In this document: positions 34,408-43,711 of the stretch, one piece after another
Numbering within the stretch: the stretch's first letter is position 1
How the letters are laid out: each line of letters starts with the position of its first letter
NCBI GenBank assembly: GCA_012735315.1
Contig: JAAYHS010000066.1
Location: forward strand, 1-64,000
DNA: 64,000 bases
Source: Bacillota bacterium
Lineage (GTDB): Bacteria; Bacillota; UBA4882; UBA8346
Direction of reading: 5' to 3'
The notes under the pieces: generated by a model
What the model was told of the DNA's origin: nothing
Seen by the model: the letters and a program-made list of their open reading frames with translations, nothing else
Databases searched by the model: none
Program-made: the position numbers and the translations under genes

Positions 34408-36117
34408 TTATTGATTACGGCCAATCAAATGGTCCGTGGCTGATTGAAGATTATTAACGGCGCCTAAGAGGCGATCCACAATCTCTCCGGTGTATTTGAC
34501 GCTCTCCAAATAGCGAGCCATTGTATTTTTAATTTCGTTAAAAATATCGTTTTCCCGCGAGAATGTTTTCGCCGCCAAGTGAATCGCTTCGAATGTTTCA
34601 TTACTCTTAGCATAGATCGTCTCCATCACGCGACGCATTTGATCAAGTCCTTGCAAACATTGAAACGCCGTATCGTTCAACTTAAAACAGAGCGAGTTGA
34701 TGGTTTGATCCAAAGGAAGTCCGCCGACTCCCGTCAGTTCGTCTTTCGGGATTGAGCCGACTATTTCTTCGACTTTGGTTTGAATTTGACCAATTAGCTC
34801 ACTTAAAGTAGTCGATGCTTTTTTGGAACGTTCCACCAAATTGGCGATTTCCTTGGCGACAACGCTGAACCCTTGCCCTTCGACGCCGGCCCTGGCGGCG
34901 CTAATCGCGCTGTTAAAAGCGAGCATTTCACTTTCTTCTTCGATTTCCACCAGTTCTTTCATAATCCGGTCAACCCGTCCGGAAGTGGCCGATAAATCCC
35001 TTAAAAAATTTACCACATCGTGGGATTCATCTTTAACTTCAACCTGCCTGTCCAAGATGCCGCCTAAATATTCTTTGGTCACCGTTAACAAGCTGTTTAA
35101 TTCTTCCGCTATCCGGCTTACCTTTCCGGGAAGGTTCTGCAGATTGGAAAGACCGGAAATTATCCGTTCAATCTCTTCATTTACCCTCTCTCCCATCTGT
35201 TTCTGGTTGTTGATATTCGCTTCAATCTCCCGGTATACTTCTTGTAATTGAACCTCCCATAGAAAAATCTGGCTAAAACCCGAAGCCAGTTCATCAACAA
35301 GATAGTTCAACTTATTACCGGCGTTTTTAAACTCGAAAGCCAACTCCCGGTATTTAGCTATCCCGTCGTTGAGGATTAACCCGGTGGAACCCAGCCCTTC
35401 CGAAGCGGCAATCGGTATCTTGACTTGCAAATCACCGTCGGCGCCTTGTAAACAACGGATCATCCGTTCCGCAGGTTCATCCACCGAACGGAAAGCGCAC
35501 ATGATCAGCCATTTACAACCAAGAACCACCAGGATTAAGATCAAAAAAACGATCGCGAACCTAATTAATAAAAACGTCAATATTTCCTGATAATTCAGTT
35601 GATAATGTTTTTCCAATTCATTTTCCAAGTCGGCTATCGCCACACTGTACCGGTCATACCAATCCGCCATCAATTGATACGTAGCGGTGGTCGGGGCGGA
35701 AGTGAGTTCGGTAAATTCAGCGAGGACGGCGTCGATTGCCTCAATCCGGTTCAAGGAGATGTTCCCCTCCGGACCGTTTTTGAGGTCGTTAAGCGCTTGC
35801 TTGATTTCCTCCAGATGACTCGAAAGATCGGGCGTTCCGCTTAAACCGTTTTGTTTGAATCGCTCCAACATCTCTCGGGAGGAATCACGTAAAAACTTAA
35901 TGGAGTCAGCGGCGGTTTCCCGTAAAAGAGCGTTATTCCTTAAGTCATTTCGGTATTCATAAAAATAAGCCAACCCCAAAATGATCTGAACCACTAACCA
36001 AACTAATAATAAAGATAAAGCCAGATAAAATTTGCCCGAAAAATTAATCCTCGAGAAAATGCCGCTGCCTGAATAATTTCGTTCGGACATCATTATTCTT
36101 TTACCAAACTTAGCCAT
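34408..36117 (-). CDS. Divergent methyl-accepting chemotaxis-like receptor
   Basis: 569 residues. N-terminal helix (about 27-48), an extracytoplasmic helical domain (about 50-180), second helix (about 183-205), HAMP-like linker, and a long coiled coil with a chemoreceptor-like tip: the canonical LLALNAAIEAARAG motif reads MLAFNSAISAARAG, followed by GFSVVAKEIANLVERS. The tip is recognisably MCP but several interface positions differ from receptors that signal to CheA. No chemotaxis gene is in the window. ATG with GAAGGGAAA upstream. Paired with the next gene. Confidence 0.75.
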   Translation of the reverse strand: MAKFGKRIMMSERNYSGSGIFSRINFSGKFYLALSLLLVWLVVQIILGLAYFYEYRNDLRNNALLRETAADSIKFLRDSSREMLERFKQNGLSGTPDLSSHLEEIKQALNDLKNGPEGNISLNRIEAIDAVLAEFTELTSAPTTATYQLMADWYDRYSVAIADLENELEKHYQLNYQEILTFLLIRFAIVFLILILVVLGCKWLIMCAFRSVDEPAERMIRCLQGADGDLQVKIPIAASEGLGSTGLILNDGIAKYRELAFEFKNAGNKLNYLVDELASGFSQIFLWEVQLQEVYREIEANINNQKQMGERVNEEIERIISGLSNLQNLPGKVSRIAEELNSLLTVTKEYLGGILDRQVEVKDESHDVVNFLRDLSATSGRVDRIMKELVEIEEESEMLAFNSAISAARAGVEGQGFSVVAKEIANLVERSKKASTTLSELIGQIQTKVEEIVGSIPKDELTGVGGLPLDQTINSLCFKLNDTAFQCLQGLDQMRRVMETIYAKSNETFEAIHLAAKTFSRENDIFNEIKNTMARYLESVKYTGEIVDRLLGAVNNLQSATDHLIGRNQ

Positions 36118-36151
36118 GATTTCCCTTCTTTATTAAACCAAATGATCGAAC

Positions 36152-37810
36152 TTAAACGACGATTTTATTCATGAGATGCTTTAATTCCATGATTAAGGCA
36201 TCTAACTGATCAGTCACGGTCAAATCTTCTCCGGATTTTTTGATCACTTCAAAGGCCGCTTCCGCTTTACCATAGTTATGATGGGCTTTCTGGTTAAGAT
36301 CTCCCAAGTTTGAGATCAAATTTCTCAAGGACTGACGCCGGTCATCTAATTCTCTTGTTTGACTACTGTATTGAATGACTTGTTCTAAAAGCCTGCTCGT
36401 ATTCTGGCAAAACAGATTGATTTTATTACTGACCGCTTCGATAAAATGTTTGACTTCATTATTACGGGCCAGATCGCTTTCCAACGATTTAAGCGCTATA
36501 TTCCCCTTGACCCCCATCATATCGACAATAGCCAATAATTCCTTGGAGACCCGGTTGACTTTTTCAGCTAATTCGGCGATTTGCAGCGCCGCGATATCAA
36601 ATCCGCCGGCGGCGGTTTCAGCCCTCGCCGCCTCAATCGAGGCGTTTAAAGCCAATAAAGAATTTTGCTCGGCGACATTTTGAAAGATCGACCCGGTTTG
36701 AAGCAATCGATCAAGGATCGCGCGTAACTGATAGAGATCGCCGACCACCTTTTTTAGATATTGCTCGCGTTTTTTCACCTGATCTCCGATGCGGCTGATG
36801 GTTTCCGGAGTTTCCCGAAACAGCCCGTTCCAACTCTCCAGAGATTCATGAAGCACAAATATTTTTCCTTGCGAATCTTCCAAATCCAAATCGAGGGCTT
36901 TAATCCGTTCCGCCAACTCTTGATAATGATCAACCCGTCGATAAGTATCGGCGACGATTTGTTCCAGATCTTGTTTGATCTTGGTATGGAACGCGGTATT
37001 TTGTTTGGAGAACAAAGCGATTTCATTGGTTTGAAAATTTAAACTTTTAATATGATCCTTAACCGCTTGATACCGTTCTTTAATCAGAGTAATATACTCA
37101 AAAATCACTTGGTTGAGTTCGCTTAAAATCCTGCCTTGATAATTAAAATCAATCCGATCGAGTTGTCCGCCTTTAAATCGGTAGGCGATATTTTCAAAAT
37201 AGGCCAATTCCGTTTCCTGCTTTTTCAAATTTCTGATTAAAAAAATTATCCCGATGAGAACCAACGCTAAAACCGCCAAAACCCCGCTTGTTTGGTAAAC
37301 TATCGCCCGCGACGAAAGGAAGGTAATATTATCGCGGCGTTTTTGGTCAAGCGCGGCGGCCAGTTCATCAATTAAAACCCGTAGATCATTCAATCCGGTC
37401 TCAATTGCTCGGCTGTTTAACGCGCCTTCATGATCCGCAGCGGCTTTAAGGAAACTTGAATAGCCGAGGAATACCGACTCCCATTGCGGTTCGCTCCGGG
37501 TCGCGATACTCAATTGATTTATCGTATCAAGCAGTTGCTGCAAAGAGGCGGTTGAAAAATCTTCTCTCAAAGATAACAAGGTAAGGTCTTTTTTGACGGC
37601 TTCAATTAGTTTTAAATCCGTTAGAAGTCGGTTATTGAAACTGGTAATCGTGTGATGAGTAAATAGTAATAATCCGATGCTGATGAAGAAATGAAGGAGC
37701 ACCACGATTAATAAACCGGTGACATTATAGATTAACCGGTTTTCACTCTTAACTTTTTTAAAAAAGAGCGCTTTTAATAAAGCGGCGCATCGTTTAGCAA
37801 TTCCGCGCAT
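36152..37810 (-). CDS. Divergent methyl-accepting chemotaxis-like receptor, second copy
   Basis: 552 residues from the ATG at 37810 with AAAGGACC before it; the GTG 21 bases upstream would include that site. Same plan as its neighbour: two membrane helices (about 24-48 and 170-192), a helical extracytoplasmic part, coiled coil and a chemoreceptor-like tip LLALNASIEAARAE with GGFDIAALQIAELAEKV in place of the usual GFAVVADEVRKLAE. The two proteins are clearly related but only distantly to each other, so they are an old duplication. They lie 34 bases apart. Likely sensory; output partner unknown. Confidence 0.72.
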   Translation of the reverse strand: MRGIAKRCAALLKALFFKKVKSENRLIYNVTGLLIVVLLHFFISIGLLLFTHHTITSFNNRLLTDLKLIEAVKKDLTLLSLREDFSTASLQQLLDTINQLSIATRSEPQWESVFLGYSSFLKAAADHEGALNSRAIETGLNDLRVLIDELAAALDQKRRDNITFLSSRAIVYQTSGVLAVLALVLIGIIFLIRNLKKQETELAYFENIAYRFKGGQLDRIDFNYQGRILSELNQVIFEYITLIKERYQAVKDHIKSLNFQTNEIALFSKQNTAFHTKIKQDLEQIVADTYRRVDHYQELAERIKALDLDLEDSQGKIFVLHESLESWNGLFRETPETISRIGDQVKKREQYLKKVVGDLYQLRAILDRLLQTGSIFQNVAEQNSLLALNASIEAARAETAAGGFDIAALQIAELAEKVNRVSKELLAIVDMMGVKGNIALKSLESDLARNNEVKHFIEAVSNKINLFCQNTSRLLEQVIQYSSQTRELDDRRQSLRNLISNLGDLNQKAHHNYGKAEAAFEVIKKSGEDLTVTDQLDALIMELKHLMNKIVV

Positions 37811-37865
37811 CGAAACCGGTCCTTTCTTCACTTATCGTTCGTCACCCGTGGACTGCCGAGGAACA

Positions 37866-38297
37866 TTAAACCGTATAAACTTCTTTACCGCTTAATAAAG
37901 TTATCCCCGCTTGCTGAAGCAATTCAATAGCGCGATCAATCTGTTCAACCCGGATGACGACCATTGCGTCGGCTCCCGATTTACCAACAAAGGCATACAT
38001 ATACTCGATGTTAATCTTACAATCTTCTAAAATCTGAAGAGTTCCCGCCAACCCGCCGGGTTTGTCCGGAACTTGAACGGCGATGACCTCGGTCGCGCTT
38101 ACGGCAAAACCTTGTTCCTTTAGAACTTGATATGCCTTTTCAGGCTCATTAACTATCAGCCTTAAGATACCGAAATCGGTGGTATCGGCGATCGAAAGCG
38201 CTCTAATATTAATCTGATGATCGCCGAGAACTTTAGTGACCTTAGCCAAACGCCCCGATTTATTCTCTAAAAATATCGAAATTTGTTTGACTTTCAT
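37866..38297 (-). CDS. Tandem ACT-domain protein
   Basis: 143 residues made of two ACT domains (about 3-70 and 71-140), each with a conserved Gly in the first loop (KSGRL and KPGGL). ACT domains bind amino acids and regulate enzymes. This two-ACT type is regularly encoded next to phenylacetate-CoA ligase in anaerobic Firmicutes and archaea. Here it lies 147 bases after that gene on the same strand. Likely a ligand sensor for an aromatic or branched amino acid. Confidence 0.85.
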   Translation of the reverse strand: MKVKQISIFLENKSGRLAKVTKVLGDHQINIRALSIADTTDFGILRLIVNEPEKAYQVLKEQGFAVSATEVIAVQVPDKPGGLAGTLQILEDCKINIEYMYAFVGKSGADAMVVIRVEQIDRAIELLQQAGITLLSGKEVYTV

Positions 38298-38343
38298 CTT
38301 ACCTTCTCCTTCCGACTATCAATTTATTCGCCAAATATTTGAA

Positions 38344-38418
38344 ATAACCTTCTCCTTTTTATGAAGGTTATATTTTATAAACAGCAACGGTTGACACCCC
38401 TTTCGGCAGTCAACCGTC
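38344..38418 (-). promoter_or_regulatory. Two hairpins between paaK and the ACT gene
   Basis: On the minus strand CGACGGTTGAC pairs with GTCAACCGTTG (38385-38395 and 38409-38418), followed by a second hairpin ATAACCTTC/GAAGGTTAT (38344-38352 and 38364-38372). Neither has a strong U-run. They may stabilise or attenuate the operon mRNA. Confidence 0.4.
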
Positions 38419-38444
38419 GCCGTCTCATCTCCCGGCGCCGCCGC

Positions 38445-39749
38445 TTATCGAATATAGACATCTCTGCGGTCGACAACCCGTTTTGCCTTCCCTTCGCTAC
38501 GGGGAATGGTTTTCGGTTCCACTAATTTGACCCGAGCCGAGATCCCTAGGGTGCTCATTATCTCGCGTTTGATTTTAGCCCCAAGTTCTTCAAGTTTGCG
38601 AACCTCATCGGAGAAAAGCTCCGCGGACACTTCGACCCAGATCTCCAAATCATCGAGATTTCCATCCCGATCAACGATCAATTGGTAATGGGGTTCGGTT
38701 TCACCGATTTCCAATAGTACGCTTTCAATCTGCGAGGGGAAGACGTTTACTCCCCGGATAATCAGCATATCGTCGGTCCTCCCCAATACCCGGTTCATCC
38801 GCATATGGGTCCGGCCGCACAAACAAGGTTCGGGATAAAGAATACTAATGTCACGGGTTCGATAACGAATTAGCGGCAATGCCTCCTTGGTGATACAGGT
38901 GAAGACCAACTCGCCTTTTTCGCCATAAGGCAAGACCTCCCCGGTAGCGGGATCAATAATCTCCGGAATAAAATGGTCTTCCCAAACATGAAGCCCGTTT
39001 TGCTCCAGACATTCGCTGGAAACTCCCGGTCCGATTATTTCACTTAAACCGAAAATATCAATGGCTTTAATATTCCAGACGGCTTCAATCTCTTTCCGCA
39101 TATTGTTTGACCAAGGTTCAGCCCCAAAAAATCCCACTTTAAGGCGGAGGTCTCCCAAACTGATCCCCTGTTCAGGCGCGGATTCCGCCATATATAAGGC
39201 ATATGACGGAGTGCACGCCAAAGCGGTGGAGCCGAAATCTTGCATTATCTGAAGCTGTCTTTTGGTATTACCGCCTGAAATCGGGATAACCGTCGCTCCT
39301 ATTCTTTCAGCGCCATAATGCACTCCCAATCCTCCGGTAAAAAGTCCGTAGCCATAAGCAATCTGCACGATATCCCGGTTGGTAACCCCGCCGCATCCCA
39401 GCGTCCGCGCCATTACTTCGGCCCAGACAGCCAAATCTCCCTTGGTGTAACCGACCACGGTCATTTTTCCGGTTGTGCCCGAAGAAGCATGTATCCGAAC
39501 CACTTCATCCTGGGGCACGGAAAATAGTTTGAAAGGATAATTATCCCGTAAATCTTGTTTGGTAGTAAAGGGCAATCGCCTCAAATCTTTAACGCTTTTA
39601 ATATCCTCGGGCTTAATCCCGGCTTGATCCAGCTTCTCCCGGTAAAAAGGGACATTGTGATAAACCCGCGCCACCGCTTTACGCAGCCGATCCGCTTGAA
39701 TTTTTTCCAACTCCGACCGAGGCAAGGTTTCCATTTCCGGATTCCACAT
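38445..39749 (-). CDS. paaK: Phenylacetate-CoA ligase
   Basis: 434 residues, the normal length of PaaK. ANL-superfamily motifs: the P-loop [16 protein letters not shown] near residue 90, [12 protein letters not shown] in the middle, and the C-terminal hinge with [19 protein letters not shown]. Activates phenylacetate or a related aryl acid to its CoA thioester with ATP. GGAGGACTG before the ATG. It is controlled by a T-box with a Phe specifier, so it is probably used to make phenylalanine from arylacetate rather than to degrade phenylacetate (inference). Indolepyruvate oxidoreductase, the expected partner, is not in the window. Confidence 0.92.
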   Translation of the reverse strand: MWNPEMETLPRSELEKIQADRLRKAVARVYHNVPFYREKLDQAGIKPEDIKSVKDLRRLPFTTKQDLRDNYPFKLFSVPQDEVVRIHASSGTTGKMTVVGYTKGDLAVWAEVMARTLGCGGVTNRDIVQIAYGYGLFTGGLGVHYGAERIGATVIPISGGNTKRQLQIMQDFGSTALACTPSYALYMAESAPEQGISLGDLRLKVGFFGAEPWSNNMRKEIEAVWNIKAIDIFGLSEIIGPGVSSECLEQNGLHVWEDHFIPEIIDPATGEVLPYGEKGELVFTCITKEALPLIRYRTRDISILYPEPCLCGRTHMRMNRVLGRTDDMLIIRGVNVFPSQIESVLLEIGETEPHYQLIVDRDGNLDDLEIWVEVSAELFSDEVRKLEELGAKIKREIMSTLGISARVKLVEPKTIPRSEGKAKRVVDRRDVYIR

Positions 39750-39814
39750 TCAAATCAGTCCTCCTTGTATTATAAATTGATCGCCTTTGATCTTAAAGAA
39801 AGCAACCACCCCCA

Positions 39815-40140
39815 AAAAAGAAAAAGCCTTTCATCTCCATGAGACGAAAGGCTAGCTTCCGCGGTACCACTCCACATTGGTCCTAAGACCCGCTCCGTCA
39901 ACCGCAATTTCGATCAATTCCACCGCAGTCGGGCAATAGACCGGGAAACCGATGCCGAAATTAGGGTTGCTCCATGATTAACGGTTGGAGAAACCGGTCA
40001 AGCCTACTACCCAAATCAGGATTCAGCCGACGACTCCGAGGCGAATTTCGGATAAAACCCGTAAACCCTCTCCCACCCGCAGGGCTCGCTCTGTTACGCG
40101 ATTATTACCTTACTTTTCCTCTTCATTGTCTCTAAAATAA
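39815..40140 (-). promoter_or_regulatory. T-box riboswitch with Phe specifier, controls paaK
   Basis: Minus-strand leader with the T-box sequence AGTGGTACCGCGG (39859-39871), an intrinsic terminator (about 39821-39855, AGCCTTTCGTCTC pairing with GATGAAAGGCT, then U-run) and a stem I whose specifier loop reads GAAA followed by UUC (codon complement at 40043-40045). The same loop position gives UAC in the tyrS leader, which supports the frame. The T-box base facing the tRNA discriminator is U, fitting A73 of tRNA-Phe. High uncharged tRNA-Phe should allow read-through into paaK. Confidence 0.88.
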
Positions 40141-40163
40141 TGACCGACATATAATTTGGTAAT

Positions 40164-40191
40164 ATTATATCACAATCACCGCAAGATGCAA
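40164..40191 (-). promoter_or_regulatory. Promoter of the paaK T-box
   Basis: TTGCAT (40186-40191) and TATAAT (40164-40169) on the minus strand, 16 bases apart. Confidence 0.65.
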
Positions 40192-40267
40192 CTTCTTTTA
40201 TTTTTATAATCCTCCTCAACCGAAAGCGCCGCTTACCGGCGCCGGTTTTAAGGGTGAAAAATTTTTC

Positions 40268-41059
40268 TTACTTTAACATATTCCGGCGTCGTTTTTCCGC
40301 CGTGGTTAATTCCGGAGGCCAAAGCTCTATCGGCCGGCCTTCACGAATTACCGCAGCCAAATTATTAAAGATCCGTTTATCATGGCCGGTCAATTTACGA
40401 ATCAATTCCTTGGTTTCAGCCCGCTTGGTCCGCCCGTTGACCGGACAGGGACTGGGCCGGGGAGTAAAATCGATAAATTGAAGCGCTTTCGTCAATTCCT
40501 TTTCCCGAAAGTAAACCAGGGGACGGATCACCGTGATTCCGGTTCTTTCAAGTTCGGTCCGGGGCAAAAAGGTTTTAATCTGGCCTGAAAAAATAATACT
40601 CATCAAAAAAGTCTCAATCGCGTCATCCTGATGATGGGCCAAGGCGACAACATTATAACCGTGTTCCAGGGCAAAACGGTTGGTAGCTCCTCTTCTCAAA
40701 AAAGAGCAAGTGGCGCAAGGCCCTTCCGGGTTCTCCTCCCCAAATGCATAACGGCTGATCTCGGTTTTAAGGAGATAATGCTTGACTCCCAAACCGTCGC
40801 AAAATTCCGCCAAATATTCATGATCGAACGGGGTTGAGAAACCCAAGTCGATCGTTAAAGCGCCCAACTCAAAGGGAATAATCCCATGCCGTTGAAGAAT
40901 CGACAAGGCATGCGTCAAAAAAGCGCTGTCCTTTCCCCCGGAAAAGCCGATCAAAACTTTATCGCCCGGCCGGATCAGATCAAACTCCCTAATCGCCCGG
41001 AGCAGCTTTCGGTTATAAGTCCGCGGTAGGCTAAGTCGTTTCGGTGTCATCGGCATCAT
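40268..41059 (-). CDS. TtcA-like PP-loop ATPase, tRNA 2-thiocytidine synthesis family
   Basis: 263 residues. PP-loop SGGKDS near residue 42, a CATC motif in the middle and further Cys near the end, as in TtcA and related tRNA-thiolating enzymes, some of which hold an iron-sulfur cluster. Members thiolate C32 of tRNA; a relative could act at another site. No Shine-Dalgarno is obvious. It lies upstream of the paaK T-box and is transcribed in the same direction but ends before it. Confidence 0.82.
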   Translation of the reverse strand: MMPMTPKRLSLPRTYNRKLLRAIREFDLIRPGDKVLIGFSGGKDSAFLTHALSILQRHGIIPFELGALTIDLGFSTPFDHEYLAEFCDGLGVKHYLLKTEISRYAFGEENPEGPCATCSFLRRGATNRFALEHGYNVVALAHHQDDAIETFLMSIIFSGQIKTFLPRTELERTGITVIRPLVYFREKELTKALQFIDFTPRPSPCPVNGRTKRAETKELIRKLTGHDKRIFNNLAAVIREGRPIELWPPELTTAEKRRRNMLK

Positions 41060-41173
41060 GTCAAGAGTTTAGGTTTCAGATATTCTGTTTCCGCCCCAAT
41101 TGCTTTATCAACGCTTTTTCTCCGGCCATCGTCAAAAATCCTCCTCCAACGCCACGGCTATCTTGAAAATGAT

Positions 41174-41238
41174 TTCTCTGTGGCTCCATGTCTCTGTGGC
41201 CAATAAATGAATTAGCCACGGAGACGCAGAAACACATA
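41174..41238. repeat. Intergenic inverted repeat of the CTCTGTGGC type
   Basis: A 25-base arm (41175-41200) containing two CTCTGTGGC-like words pairs imperfectly with 41213-41238 (GCCACGGAGACGCAG and following). Non-coding; similar Ser/Gly-poor palindromes occur widely in bacterial intergenic DNA. Lies between the TtcA-like gene and mbl. Confidence 0.45.
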
Positions 41239-41266
41239 GTTAAAATTAATTTTCACAAAAGTCGCG

Positions 41267-41293
41267 CAAAAAAATCCGGTGGTTAACCGGATT
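41267..41293 (-). terminator. Intrinsic terminator after mbl
   Basis: AATCCGGT (41286-41293, minus) with ACCGGATT (41273-41280), followed by seven to eight U. Confidence 0.85.
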
Positions 41294-41328
41294 AAAATTC
41301 GGGAATAGATTTTACCGGCGCATTCGTT

Positions 41329-42363
41329 TTACATGGAACGGCTGCCGACAATCAGGTTGTGTCTAATCGAGTCGAAGCCCTCATTCTCCAAAATCTTTCC
41401 GGTGCCCAACACTACGCAGGAAAGCGGGTCTTCCGCCAAATGAATCGGTATCCCGGTTTCCTCGGCCAAAAGCCGGGTAAATCCATGCAATAAGGAACCG
41501 CCGCCGGTCAGTACGATCCCCTTGTCCACAATATCGGAAGCAAGTTCGGGAGGGGTCCGCTCCAAAACGGATTTGATGCCGTCGATAATTGCGGTAATCG
41601 GTTCCGAAAGCGCCTGAAAGGAATCGGTGGAGGTAAATTTGATGGTCCGCGGCAACCCGGTTACCAGATCCCGGCCCCGGATCTCCATGGAGCGCTCCTC
41701 CCCTTCGGGATAAGCGGAACCGATTTGAATTTTGATGTCCTCGGCGGTGCGTTCACCGATCATCATATTATACATTTTCTTTATGTAACGAATAATCGCT
41801 TCATCGAACTTGTCCCCGCCGATACGCAACGATTCGCTGACCACGATCCCGCCCAGCGAAATAATGGCTACATCGGTAGTGCCTCCGCCGATATCGACGA
41901 TCATGTTGCCGCTGGCTTCGGTAATGTTTAATCCGGATCCGATCGCCGCCGCCATCGGCTCCTCAATTAAAAAAGTCCGTTTGGCTCCCGCTTGCATAGC
42001 CGCTTCTAAAACCGCTCTTTTTTCAACGCTGGTAACTCCGGAGGGCACGCAAACTACTACTTGCGGACGAAAAAGTCTGGGTTTGGGACAGACTTTTTCA
42101 ATGAAATATTTGAGCATGGTCTCGGTGATGTCATAATCGGCAATAACTCCATCGCGTAGTGGGCGAATCGCGACAATGTTTCCGGGGGTTCTTCCAATCA
42201 TTTGACGGGCTTCTTCTCCGACCGCTAGGATTTTGTTGGTGTCTTTCTGGAGAGCGACCACTGACGGTTCTCTGATGACAATCCCGCGTTTCTTCAGATA
42301 AACCAACACACTGGAAGTCCCCAAGTCAATACCGATATCCGTAATTAAATTTTTGACGTTCAA
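41329..42363 (-). CDS. mbl: MreB/Mbl cell-shape actin homologue
   Basis: 344 residues, TTG start after GGGGGGCG. Actin-fold motifs: phosphate 1 [24 protein letters not shown] and the adenosine-binding [13 protein letters not shown] are intact. MreB proteins form membrane-bound filaments that place cell-wall synthesis enzymes. The gene follows spoIIID directly, as mbl does in Bacillus, so mbl is the best name. No mreC or mreD is adjacent. Confidence 0.93.
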   Translation of the reverse strand: MNVKNLITDIGIDLGTSSVLVYLKKRGIVIREPSVVALQKDTNKILAVGEEARQMIGRTPGNIVAIRPLRDGVIADYDITETMLKYFIEKVCPKPRLFRPQVVVCVPSGVTSVEKRAVLEAAMQAGAKRTFLIEEPMAAAIGSGLNITEASGNMIVDIGGGTTDVAIISLGGIVVSESLRIGGDKFDEAIIRYIKKMYNMMIGERTAEDIKIQIGSAYPEGEERSMEIRGRDLVTGLPRTIKFTSTDSFQALSEPITAIIDGIKSVLERTPPELASDIVDKGIVLTGGGSLLHGFTRLLAEETGIPIHLAEDPLSCVVLGTGKILENEGFDSIRHNLIVGSRSM

Positions 42364-42403
42364 GCTTACGCCCCCCTACAGCGCTGCAATTGCCTTAGTT
42401 GAC

Positions 42404-42706
42404 TTAGATAATGTTTCTACGTTTTTTTTGAATATCCTCCTTTTTAAAATCCATTTTCTGACGCTTTTGATATTTCCTTTTAGTAGCTTCGCCTCCACGG
42501 ATATGCCGTTCCGCTTTGTTAATTTCGAGAATCCTTTTTACCTCCATGGCCAGGCTTTGGTTAATATCAGGTAGCCTTTCAGTAACGTCTTTATGGACCG
42601 TGCTTTTGCTCACTCCAAAATATTTGGCGGCCTGCCTGACTGTGGCCTGGTGGTCAGCGATGTAGCGGCTTAAATCCAATACACGCTTTTCAATATAATC
42701 TTTCAC
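42404..42706 (-). CDS. spoIIID: Sporulation transcription factor SpoIIID
   Basis: 100 residues from the GTG at 42706, so the protein starts MKDYIEKRVLDL as SpoIIID does; a longer frame to 42808 has no family match and no ribosome-binding site, while GGAAGGGTGGGG precedes the GTG. Helix-turn-helix with the SpoIIID signature ATVRQAAKYFGVSKSTVHKD and a C-terminal basic segment (IRGGEATKRKY). Acts with sigma-E to switch mother-cell genes. A sigma-E promoter could not be identified with confidence. Confidence 0.96.
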   Translation of the reverse strand: MKDYIEKRVLDLSRYIADHQATVRQAAKYFGVSKSTVHKDVTERLPDINQSLAMEVKRILEINKAERHIRGGEATKRKYQKRQKMDFKKEDIQKKRRNII

Positions 42707-42914
42707 GCCCCCCACCCTTCCGGTTTTAGTCATTGGCGTTTTCATTATCACCAAGGGTGATCCCGAACGAGAGTACCTTAAATGTCCGGAATCATGAAAA
42801 ACGCTCATAACATATATATGGCTTGGTCAGGGGGAATATGTGGCTAAGTACTCAAGATCCAAAAATTTGATCCGTTAGGTCGATCTTCATTAAATCACGG
42901 CTTTTTTTAGTACT

Positions 42915-43667
42915 TCATTTTATCAATCCCTTAATGATTTTCCCCGGATTAATCGGCTGTTGGTTATGGTTAATCCCAAAATGAAATCCGGATTTGGCGG
43001 AATGGCAAGTTTTTTCACCGCTGGTTCCGATAATCGCGCCCTTCAATACCCGTTCCCCTTCCTCGACGGCGGCTTCGCCAAGATTGGCGTAAACACTTTC
43101 CCAGCCGTTGCCGTGTTCGATGATTATCTTAAATCCCGCTCCGTGCGCTTCGGTAACTTCTTTAACGACCCCGGGAGCGACCGCCATGATATTACCGCCC
43201 GGCGCCATTCCAATGTCAATTCCGGTATGAAGTCGCCAAGTATTACGATCATTGATCCATTCGAAACCTTGAACTATTTCTCCCAAAGCCGGGAGTCCGA
43301 AGCTGTCGGGATTAAAGTCTCCAAGATTCTCCGGCGCGGCCGGTCTTTTTCCTTCAAGCTCTTTCTTTAATAAATCAATCTCCCGTTGTAAAGCCTCAAT
43401 GGCTTTAATTTGATCGGTTTGATCATCATTAAACAGTTCCCAGCTTTGCAGCTTGTCGATACCCCGGGCCGGACCCCATAAATAAAAACCCAATCCGAAA
43501 GCAGTCAGATAAATAAGCCAGTATTTGGGCGCCAAATAGGGACGGCTATTTTTGAAGAAAGTGCGCAGATTCTTTTTGACGAAAATCATCCGGCGTTGAC
43601 ATCCGACCAAAAAATTCAGGCTTTTTTTTCTTAAGTTACCTGCTTTGCCCATCAATTTCCACCCCAA
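42915..43667 (-). CDS. spoIIQ: M23 peptidase-like protein, SpoIIQ type
   Basis: 250 residues. N-terminal basic region, one membrane helix (about 49-66), a short coiled coil (about 85-105) and an M23/LytM domain (about 140-240). The gene order spoIID - this gene - spoIIID - mbl is that of spoIIQ in Bacillus. The first zinc motif is present (His147 and Asp151 in HTGID) and so is the last His229, but the first His of the H-x-H motif is a Gly (Gly227, in SGFHF). This suggests metal can bind but catalysis is impaired, as in other non-catalytic SpoIIQ. SpoIIQ acts in the engulfed forespore as half of the SpoIIQ-SpoIIIAH channel. Confidence 0.86.
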   Translation of the reverse strand: MGWKLMGKAGNLRKKSLNFLVGCQRRMIFVKKNLRTFFKNSRPYLAPKYWLIYLTAFGLGFYLWGPARGIDKLQSWELFNDDQTDQIKAIEALQREIDLLKKELEGKRPAAPENLGDFNPDSFGLPALGEIVQGFEWINDRNTWRLHTGIDIGMAPGGNIMAVAPGVVKEVTEAHGAGFKIIIEHGNGWESVYANLGEAAVEEGERVLKGAIIGTSGEKTCHSAKSGFHFGINHNQQPINPGKIIKGLIK

Positions 43668-43711
43668 TCGATCGAAGTTCAGCGATTAAAGTTCACGGAC
43701 TCTTAATCAAC

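Noticed and set aside
42707-42808. Extension of SpoIIID to an upstream start
   Set aside because: SpoIIID proteins start at the helix MxDYIE; the upstream residues match nothing and the GTG at 42706 has a Shine-Dalgarno.
42770-42850. Sigma-E promoter for spoIIID
   Set aside because: Candidate CATATAT and CATGATT words occur, but spacing and sequence differ too much from the consensus for a call.
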